Part shown: positions 57,452 through 64,000 of the stretch, piece after piece
Layout of the letters: every line of letters begins with the position of its first letter
How positions within the stretch are numbered: the stretch's first letter is position 1
Assembly (NCBI RefSeq): GCF_900128995.1
Contig: NZ_FQUE01000003.1
Coordinates: forward strand, 186,001 to 250,000
Reading direction: 5' to 3'
From: Loktanella atrilutea
GTDB lineage: Bacteria; Pseudomonadota; Alphaproteobacteria; Rhodobacterales; Rhodobacteraceae
DNA: 64,000 nucleotides
Translations under genes and position numbers: made by a program
Notes under the pieces: generated by a model
Databases searched by the model: none
What the model was told of the DNA's origin: nothing
Seen by the model: the letters and a program-made list of their open reading frames with translations, nothing else

Positions 57452-59331
57452 TCACCCGACGAGACACCCTTGCCGGGCTTCTGGGGGCGGTGGCGGTGCC
57501 GCATATCGGGCGGGCAGAGATACCTTCCAGCGTTAGCAATGTGGCGTCGGCGGCTGTGCCGGGCCTGCCAGATGTCCCGCGGATGCTGGACCTGCCGGCA
57601 ATGGGGCGGCGCACCGGGCGGCGGGGCGGTACACTTCGCATGCTGATCAGCGGCCAGCGCGATGTGCGCCTGATCCCGATCTACAGTTATGCGCGGCTGA
57701 TGGCCTACGGGCCGGAACTCAAGCTGGAACCGGACATCCTCGCCGGGGTGGAGCAGGAGGGCGAGCGGCAATTCACCTTGCACCTGCGCCCCGGTCACCG
57801 CTGGTCCGATGGCTCCCCCTTCACGGCAGAGGACTTCCGCTACACGTTCGAGGACGTGATCTCGAATACCGATCTCTACAAAAGCGGTCTGCCTCCCGAA
57901 CTGATGGCAGGCGATACGCCGGTGGATTTCGCGGTGATCGACGATCTGACGGTGCGCTATACCTTCGCCAGTCCTGTGCCGGCCTTTCTGTCGAAGCTGG
58001 CCGCTCCGCTGCCGACGGTGTTGTTCATGCCCAGCGCGTATCTGAAGCAATTCCATACCTCCTATACCGATGGGGCAGCCCTGACGCGTCTGGCAGAAGA
58101 GCAGAAGGTCGATGACTGGAAGCGACTGCACATGAAGATGTCGCGCTCGATCAGGCCGGAAAACCCCGATCTGCCGACGCTGGAGGCGTGGATGCCCCGC
58201 ACCGCCCCGCCGGCAGAACAGTTCGTCTTCGATCGCAATCCTTATTTTCACCGCGTCGATCAAGCGGGCACGCAATTACCCTATGTCGATCGGATCACGC
58301 TGAACGTCGCTTCGTCAGAGATCATCCTTGCCAAGACAGCGACCGGTGAAAGCGATCTGCAAATGGCGGGGCTGGATTTCATCGACTACACTCTGCTGCG
58401 CCGGGCCGAGAAGGCCCACGACCTGAATGTCGCCCTATGGCGCAAGTCTCAGGGATCTGCGGTTGCCCTGTATCCGAACCTGAACTGCGCCGACACCGTC
58501 TGGCGCAATCTGTTCCGCGACGTGCGGATGCGGCGTGCGCTGTCCGTCGCCATCGACCGGGAAGAGATCAACAAGGCGCTTTTCTTCGGCCTTGGGACCG
58601 AAAGCGCCGATACGGTCATTCCCGAAAGCCCGTTGTTTCGACCCGAGTACGCGACCGCATGGGCTCAGCACGATCCCGATCTGGCGAATACCTTGCTGGA
58701 CGAACTGGGTCTGACGGATCGGGGGGGCGGCAACATCCGTCTGCTTCCGGACGGGAGGCAGGCCGGCATCGTTGTGGAAACTGCTGGCGAAAGTACGCTG
58801 GAAACCGATGTGCTGGCACTGGTGCGCGATCACTTCCGCGCCGTCGGGCTGGCGCTTTATATACGGTCGTCGCAGCGTGACGTGTTTCGCAGTCGCGCGC
58901 TGGCCGGGTTGGTGCAAGTGTCGGTCTGGGCGGGACTGGACAATGGCGTGCCGGATGCCGACACGTTTCCGGGCGAGCTGGCGCCGACGACAGGCGACCA
59001 GTTGCAATGGCCGTTGTGGGGCAGCTGGTATGCCGCTGGTGGCGCTGCCGGAGAGGCGCCTGACTTGCCGGTAGCGCAGCAGATGCTGGATCTGCTGGTC
59101 AAATGGCAGAACAGTGTCGATCCGGAAGATCGCACGACCGTCTGGCACGAAATGCTTGCCCTGAAGGCAGATCAGGTATTTTCTATCGGTACGGTGAATG
59201 GCGCACTTCAGCCTGTCGTGCGGAACGCCCGACTGGTCAACGTGCCCGACAAGGCGCTTTACGGGTTCGAGCCGACCAGCTTCCTTGGCGCCTATCTGCC
59301 CGATACGTTCTTTCTGGATGAAGGGGCGTAA
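57448..59331 (+). CDS. ABC importer substrate-binding protein (SBP family 5)
   Basis: 627 residues, periplasmic. N-terminus [20 protein letters not shown] has a twin-arginine, so export through Tat is likely. Family-5 features: LHLRPGHRWSDGSPFTAEDFRY and VRMRRALSVAIDREEINKALF (in parts). Longer than usual (about 530), with an extra N-terminal linker. Family binds peptides, nickel, sugars or glycans; ligand unknown. Confidence 0.9.
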   Translation: MITRRDTLAGLLGAVAVPHIGRAEIPSSVSNVASAAVPGLPDVPRMLDLPAMGRRTGRRGGTLRMLISGQRDVRLIPIYSYARLMAYGPELKLEPDILAGVEQEGERQFTLHLRPGHRWSDGSPFTAEDFRYTFEDVISNTDLYKSGLPPELMAGDTPVDFAVIDDLTVRYTFASPVPAFLSKLAAPLPTVLFMPSAYLKQFHTSYTDGAALTRLAEEQKVDDWKRLHMKMSRSIRPENPDLPTLEAWMPRTAPPAEQFVFDRNPYFHRVDQAGTQLPYVDRITLNVASSEIILAKTATGESDLQMAGLDFIDYTLLRRAEKAHDLNVALWRKSQGSAVALYPNLNCADTVWRNLFRDVRMRRALSVAIDREEINKALFFGLGTESADTVIPESPLFRPEYATAWAQHDPDLANTLLDELGLTDRGGGNIRLLPDGRQAGIVVETAGESTLETDVLALVRDHFRAVGLALYIRSSQRDVFRSRALAGLVQVSVWAGLDNGVPDADTFPGELAPTTGDQLQWPLWGSWYAAGGAAGEAPDLPVAQQMLDLLVKWQNSVDPEDRTTVWHEMLALKADQVFSIGTVNGALQPVVRNARLVNVPDKALYGFEPTSFLGAYLPDTFFLDEGA

Positions 59332-59334
59332 AGA

Positions 59335-60333
59335 ATGGTGCGCTACATCCTGCGGCGGGTCGTGACGATGATCCCGACGCTGATCCTGATTTCGATGCTG
59401 GTCTTCATCATCATCGAACTGCCGCCGGGGGATTATTTCGAAAGCTACGTTGCAGAGCTTCAGGCGCTGGGCGAGCAGGCGGATCTGGACGAAATCGAGA
59501 TGCTGCGGGATCGCTACGGCTTCGACCAGCCGCAGTACGTGCGTTATGTCCGCTGGGTCGGCGGCATGCTGCACGGCGATTTCGGTTACAGTTTCGCTTA
59601 TCGCCTGCCGGTCAGTGATGTTGTGGGTGACCGCCTGTGGCTGACCTTCATCCTGTCGTTCGTTACGATCATCTTCACATGGGCCGTCGCCTTTCCCATC
59701 GGCATCTATTCCGCCACGCATCAGTACAGCTGGGGTGACTACGGTCTGACGTTCCTTGGCCTGATGGGGGTCGCGGTGCCCAACTTCATGCTGGCGCTGA
59801 TCATGATGTATTTCGCCAATGTCTGGTTCGGGCTGTCGATCGGCAACCTGATGGACAGCGCCTATGTCGATGCGCCGATGAACTGGGACAAGGTCCGGTC
59901 GATCCTGTCGCACATCTGGATTCCCGTGGTCATCATCGGCATGGCTGGCACCGCGGGTATGGTCCGGCGACTGCGGGCCAACCTGCTGGACGAACTGCGC
60001 AAGCCCTATGTCGCGACTGCACGGGCCAAGGGGCTGTCACCGGGGAGGGTGCTCCGCAAATACCCGCTGCGGATGGCCCTGAACTTTTTCATCGCCGATA
60101 TCGGTTCGATCCTGCCCGCCATGATTTCCGGCGCCGAGGTCACTGCCATCGTGTTGTCGCTTGAAACCACCGGACCGATGCTGATCCGCGCGCTGCAAAG
60201 CCAAGACATGTATCTGGCAGGGTCGTTCCTGATGTTTCTCGCGGTGCTGACGGTGCTGGGCGTGCTCGTGTCGGACATTGCGCTGGCGCTGCTCGATCCG
60301 CGGATCCGCCTCGGCCGGGGGACTGCGAAATGA
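59335..60333 (+). CDS. ABC importer permease (DppB family)
   Basis: 332 residues, six helices. MVRYILRRVVTMIPTLILIS start and the cytoplasmic coupling loop ARAKGLSPGRVLRKYPLR are those of DppB/OppB. Starts 3 bp after the binding-protein gene and overlaps the next permease by 4 bp. Confidence 0.93.
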   Translation: MVRYILRRVVTMIPTLILISMLVFIIIELPPGDYFESYVAELQALGEQADLDEIEMLRDRYGFDQPQYVRYVRWVGGMLHGDFGYSFAYRLPVSDVVGDRLWLTFILSFVTIIFTWAVAFPIGIYSATHQYSWGDYGLTFLGLMGVAVPNFMLALIMMYFANVWFGLSIGNLMDSAYVDAPMNWDKVRSILSHIWIPVVIIGMAGTAGMVRRLRANLLDELRKPYVATARAKGLSPGRVLRKYPLRMALNFFIADIGSILPAMISGAEVTAIVLSLETTGPMLIRALQSQDMYLAGSFLMFLAVLTVLGVLVSDIALALLDPRIRLGRGTAK

Positions 60334-61511
60334 CCGCACCGCCACGGGCCGATGGCCTGCCCGACCCGGGAGCGCCGCTCGCGCATTACGTGTCCGATGC
60401 ACCTTTCGATCCGAACCTCGATGACGCCGGCGCGGCCGCGGTGGCAGAGGCGTCGCAACTACGCCTGATGTGGTGGCAGTTCCGCAGGCACCGCATCGCG
60501 GTCGTTTCGCTGGTTTTCCTCCTGCTCCTTTATACCAGCACAATCTTTGTTGAGTTCCTCGCGCCCTATCATCAGGACACCCGGCATCTGGACGACATCT
60601 ACGAACCGCCACAGCAGGTGCACCTTTTTCACGAGGGCGCCTTCGTCGGGCCGTTCGTCTACGGGCGTCACATGACGCTCGACATGGATAATTTACGCCG
60701 CGTCTATGACGAGACGGGCAGCCGCGTCGACAGGCTGCGCTTCTTTTGCCGCGGCGATCCCTATCTGTTCTGGGGTCAGATTCCAGCCAGCCTGCACCTT
60801 GTCTGCCCGGCCGAAGGCGGCACCTTCTTTGCCCTTGGCACCGATCGCCTTGGGCGCGATGTGCTATCGCGGATGATGTATGGCGCCCGGATATCGCTGA
60901 CCATCGGGCTGCTGGGCGTAACCATGAGCCTTGTGCTGGGCATCGTGATAGGTGGGCTCGCAGGCTATCACGGCGGCTGGTTCGATGCCGCCGTGCAGCG
61001 CGTGACAGAGGTGCTGCAGTCCATCCCGTCGATCCCGCTTTGGATGGCGCTGGCGGCGATCATTCCGGTAACATGGAGCCCGCTGCTGGTCTATGTCGGC
61101 ATTACGCTGATCCTTGGACTTTTGGACTGGACCGGTCTGGCACGGGCCGTGCGGTCCAAGCTGCTGTCCCTGCGCGAAGAAGATTATGTGCTTGCCGCGC
61201 GGCTGATGGGGGCAGGCACCGGCCGGATCATCGGGCGACACATGGTGCCGGGGTTCATGTCTCACCTGATTGCCTCGGCGACGCTGACCATCCCCGGCAT
61301 GATCCTCGGGGAAACCGCACTGAGTTTTCTCGGGATCGGTCTGCGACCGCCGATCACCAGCTGGGGTACCATGCTGACCGAGGCGCGCAGCGTGAACATC
61401 GTTGCCATCTATCCCTGGCTGATCTTTCCGGTCCTTCCCGTGATACTGGTCGTTCTGGCTTTCAATTTTCTGGGTGACGGGTTACGCGACGCCGCTGATC
61501 CTTATCACTAA
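60330..61511 (+). CDS. ABC importer permease (DppC family)
   Basis: 393 residues, longer than usual DppC (about 300) through an inserted periplasmic segment after helix 1 (about 75-155, with PPQQVHLFHEGAFVG). The core is typical: GTDRLGRDVLSRMMYGARIS and coupling loop YVLAARLMGAGTGRIIGRH. Partner of the DppB-type protein. Confidence 0.93.
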   Translation: MTAPPRADGLPDPGAPLAHYVSDAPFDPNLDDAGAAAVAEASQLRLMWWQFRRHRIAVVSLVFLLLLYTSTIFVEFLAPYHQDTRHLDDIYEPPQQVHLFHEGAFVGPFVYGRHMTLDMDNLRRVYDETGSRVDRLRFFCRGDPYLFWGQIPASLHLVCPAEGGTFFALGTDRLGRDVLSRMMYGARISLTIGLLGVTMSLVLGIVIGGLAGYHGGWFDAAVQRVTEVLQSIPSIPLWMALAAIIPVTWSPLLVYVGITLILGLLDWTGLARAVRSKLLSLREEDYVLAARLMGAGTGRIIGRHMVPGFMSHLIASATLTIPGMILGETALSFLGIGLRPPITSWGTMLTEARSVNIVAIYPWLIFPVLPVILVVLAFNFLGDGLRDAADPYH

Positions 61512-61545
61512 CCGCCTTTTCAGCGTCCCAGACAGGATATCCGCG

Positions 61546-62721
61546 ATGCCAGACCGGAACCGCAACCATCGCGTCCTGATGTACAGCCATGATACCTTTG
61601 GCCTTGGCCACCTGCGCCGCTGCCGCGCCATTGCGCAAGCGCTGGTGCAGGATCACCGCGGCATGATGGTGCTGATCATCTCCGGCTCTCAGATCGCCGG
61701 CGCGTTCGATTACCGGGCGCGTGTCGATTTCGTAAAAATTCCCAGCGTGATCAAGCTGCGCAACGGCGAATACGCCACGATGTCGGAACATATCGATCTG
61801 GCCGATACGATCCACATGCGTCGGTCGATCATCCGGCACACGGCGGAGTCCTTCCGCCCCGACATCTTCATTGTCGACAAGGAACCGATGGGTCTGCGCG
61901 GCGAGGTCGAGGAGACACTGGCGTTCCTGAAGGAGCGCGGCACGACGTTGGTGCTAGGCCTACGCGACGTAATGGATGCACCCCACCTGTTGGAGGCCGA
62001 ATGGAAGCACAGCGACATGCTGTCCAAGATTGACCGCTACTTCGATCATATCTGGGTCTACGGGCCGCCGGATTTCCATGACCCGCTCAGCGGCCTCGAT
62101 GTCCCGCCTGGCGTGCACGACCGGATGGATTTCGTGGGGTTCCTGCAGCGCAGCGCGCGCGGCGATCAGCCGTCGCAACATCAGCCGGATGGCGACTACA
62201 TCCTTGTTACCACCGGCGGTGGCGGCGACGGGGCCGACCTGATCGAAAACGTGCTGCGCGCTTTCGAGCACGACCCCACGTTGACCACACGTACGCTGAT
62301 CGTGCTGGGCCCCTACATGACAGCAGACCTGCGGGCTGGGTTCACCCAGCGGGGGACCGCCTTTCCACATGTGGATGTCATCGACTTCGACCCCCGGATG
62401 GAGGAGTTGACCGCAAACGCGCAGTCCGTCGTCGCCATGGGGGGCTACAATACCTTCTGCGAAATTCTCTCCTTCGACAAACCCGCCCTCATCGTGCCGC
62501 GGATCGCGCCGAGAGAGGAGCAACTGCTTCGTGCCAGTCGTGCTGCAGAACTGGGGATGGTCGACATGCTGCTGCCCGGCGATGCGGCCGATCCGGCCCG
62601 CATGGCAGAAGCGCTGCGCCGCCTACCGCACCGCAAGCGGCCATCGGAGGGGTGGGACGGCTTGACGCTGGACGGGCTGCACAACATCTCGGACCTCGTC
62701 GGCAAGGAGCTCGGGCGGTGA
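61546..62721 (+). CDS. Glycosyltransferase, GT28/MurG-like
   Basis: 391 residues of GT-B fold. YSHDTFGLGHLRRCRAIAQA near the N-terminus, VTTGGGGDG at the interdomain start, and GGYNTFCEILSFDKPALIVPR as sugar-nucleotide site. ATG 61546 has AGGAT upstream; 34 bp after the permease. Overlaps the next gene by 4 bp. Confidence 0.83.
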   Translation: MPDRNRNHRVLMYSHDTFGLGHLRRCRAIAQALVQDHRGMMVLIISGSQIAGAFDYRARVDFVKIPSVIKLRNGEYATMSEHIDLADTIHMRRSIIRHTAESFRPDIFIVDKEPMGLRGEVEETLAFLKERGTTLVLGLRDVMDAPHLLEAEWKHSDMLSKIDRYFDHIWVYGPPDFHDPLSGLDVPPGVHDRMDFVGFLQRSARGDQPSQHQPDGDYILVTTGGGGDGADLIENVLRAFEHDPTLTTRTLIVLGPYMTADLRAGFTQRGTAFPHVDVIDFDPRMEELTANAQSVVAMGGYNTFCEILSFDKPALIVPRIAPREEQLLRASRAAELGMVDMLLPGDAADPARMAEALRRLPHRKRPSEGWDGLTLDGLHNISDLVGKELGR

Positions 62722-63959
62722 CGCAACAGCGGTTGGTTGTCGTCGTCAAAGGCTATCCGCGCCTGTCGGAAACCTTCATTGCACAAGAACTGCGCGGGCT
62801 GGAGCTTGCTGGATATAAGCTGACCATCGTGTCGCTTCGCCACCCGACGGACCGGAAACGGCATGCCGTCCATGACGAGATGCAAGCAGACCTGCTTTAT
62901 CTGCCCGAATACCTGCATCATGAACCCCTGCGCGTGTTGCGTGGCCTTGTGGCGACTGCCCGGCGGGCAAGGTTCTGGCGGTTGCTTCCAGCTGTCGTGC
63001 GAGATTTCTTGCGCGATCCCAGCCGGAACCGGTTGCGCCGTCTTGGACAGGCCGCTGTCCTCGTGCGCGAATGGCCGTCCAAGAATGCTTTGCTTCACGC
63101 GCATTTTATCCATACGCCGGCGTCTGTCACGGATTACGCGGCGCGGATCATGGGAATGGATTGGTCCGTCTCTGCCCATGCCAAGGACATCTGGACCCAA
63201 GCCGCGTGGGACCTGCGCGGAAAGTTAGCGAGGGCGCGCTGGGCGGTCACCTGCACGGCCAGCGGGTTTGCCCATCTGCAGGGTCTGGCGCGCGAGCCGG
63301 CGCGCGTGCACCTGAGTTATCATGGCCTTAACCTTAATCGCTTCCCGCCCTTCGAGGCCCGACGTGAACTGCGCGACGGACAAGATCGTGCGGACCCCGT
63401 GCGACTGGTCAGCGTCGGGCGCGCTGTGCCGAAAAAAGGCTATGATGTGCTGCTTCGAGGATTGGCGCAGCTGCCCGGCGACCTGTACTGGACCTTCGAT
63501 CACATGGGCGGTGGCGGGGATCTGCAAATGTTGCAGGCGCTTGCAAAAGATCTGGGCATTGCCGACCGGTGCCGGTGGCGCGGTGCCGTCGATCAGAGCG
63601 AGGTGCTGGCTGCCTACCGCGCAGCAGATGTCTTCGTGCTTGCCAGCCGGATCACCGCCGACGGCGACCGCGACGGCCTGCCCAACGTGCTGGTCGAGGC
63701 CGCAAGCCAGACTCTCGCCTGCGTTGCAAGCGATCTGTCGGGCATTCCCGAACTGATCTCCGATCCTTCCCTCGGCTGGCTCGTGCCATCGGAAGACCCC
63801 GCCGCGCTCGCCCTGACCTTGCAAGAGGCGATCACGCGACCGGACCTGCGTGCAGCAAAGGGTGCAGCCGTCGCGGCAAAGGTGCGTCAGCACTTCGACT
63901 ATCGTAACAGTGTTGCGCAGTTAACGTGTCTGTTTGAATCCGGCGGTGCGCGGCCATGA
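62718..63959 (+). CDS. Glycosyltransferase, GT4 family
   Basis: 413 residues from GTG 62718, which overlaps the previous stop (GTGA) and has AAGGAG upstream. VVVKGYPRLSETFIAQEL is typical of colanic-acid-type transferases (WcaL-like), SVGRAVPKKGYDVLL starts the donor domain and DGDRDGLPNVLVEAASQ is the sugar-nucleotide motif. Confidence 0.88.
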   Translation: MTQQRLVVVVKGYPRLSETFIAQELRGLELAGYKLTIVSLRHPTDRKRHAVHDEMQADLLYLPEYLHHEPLRVLRGLVATARRARFWRLLPAVVRDFLRDPSRNRLRRLGQAAVLVREWPSKNALLHAHFIHTPASVTDYAARIMGMDWSVSAHAKDIWTQAAWDLRGKLARARWAVTCTASGFAHLQGLAREPARVHLSYHGLNLNRFPPFEARRELRDGQDRADPVRLVSVGRAVPKKGYDVLLRGLAQLPGDLYWTFDHMGGGGDLQMLQALAKDLGIADRCRWRGAVDQSEVLAAYRAADVFVLASRITADGDRDGLPNVLVEAASQTLACVASDLSGIPELISDPSLGWLVPSEDPAALALTLQEAITRPDLRAAKGAAVAAKVRQHFDYRNSVAQLTCLFESGGARP

Positions 63960-64000
63960 CGGCCATCCGCGCCTTCTTCTATGTACAACACCTGCTTGGC
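63956..64000 (+). CDS. Start of a further glycosyltransferase gene (cut by window end)
   Basis: ATG 63956 overlaps the previous stop by 4 bp and opens MTAIRAFFYVQHLLG, 15 residues. FYVQHLLG followed by GHL-type sequence is a usual start of GT28-like transferases, similar in form to the gene at 61546. Only the first residues are visible. Confidence 0.5.
   Translation, partial: MTAIRAFFYVQHLLG

Noticed and set aside
58435-59913. 492-codon minus-strand frame opposite binding protein and permease genes
   Set aside because: Crosses two real genes on the other strand and shows low-complexity His/Gln/Arg composition.

Overview
The window looks like part of the main chromosome of an alphaproteobacterium of the order Rhodobacterales (Roseobacter/Rhodobacter relatives). 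The evidence is gene order and protein similarity recognised from memory, not a database search: addB-addA-trxA, hslV/hslU, smr-mltA-tim44, fxsA, secB, dnaQ-coaE-aroE-maf, hemJ-rho-mnmE-mnmG-rsmG-parA-parB and hemW-rdgB-rph with divergent hrcA-grpE. I see no insertion sequence, prophage, CRISPR array, tRNA or rRNA.

Layout. 1-7.2 kb: end of a MurU-like nucleotidyltransferase, the AddAB recombination nuclease and thioredoxin. 7.2-18.7 kb: a lone capsule-type protein, the HslVU protease split by a membrane-protein gene, an MFS permease and envelope, secretion and housekeeping genes. 18.67-19.07 kb: a 405-bp gene-free, AT-rich stretch with two perfect DnaA boxes and one near-perfect box, from which genes are transcribed outward on both sides; this is the best oriC candidate. 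19-26.4 kb: hemJ, rho and the mnmE-mnmG-rsmG-parAB block, with two perfect 16-bp parS sites placed inside the first codons of mnmG and rsmG. 26.4-30.6 kb: hemW-rdgB-rph and, divergently, hrcA-grpE.

30.6-48.7 kb is an accessory catabolic region. It holds a branched-chain-amino-acid-type ABC importer operon ending in a GMC oxidoreductase, next to a LysR regulator. Next come a gamma-glutamylputrescine gene pair (puuA-puuB) divergent from a GntR regulator, with a palindrome over the puuA promoter. A hydroxycinnamate-type cluster follows: feruloyl-CoA synthetase-like ligase, crotonase, MarR regulator, amidohydrolase and cytochrome P450, plus a fumarylacetoacetate-hydrolase-family protein and a 2-hydroxyacid dehydrogenase.

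48.9-64 kb starts with a membrane class III nucleotide cyclase that carries a six-helix His-rich anchor and a [2Fe-2S] domain, which suggests a redox-sensing second-messenger enzyme. It is followed by a surface-glycan locus: a metallophosphoesterase, a UDP-sugar dehydrogenase, a GT4 glycosyltransferase, a polysaccharide deacetylase, a complete oligopeptide-type ABC importer (fused double ATPase, binding protein, two permeases) and at least three more glycosyltransferase genes, the last cut by the window end. The importer sits in an almost gap-free run with the glycosyltransferases. This locus and the redox cyclase are the most promising candidates for undescribed biology here.
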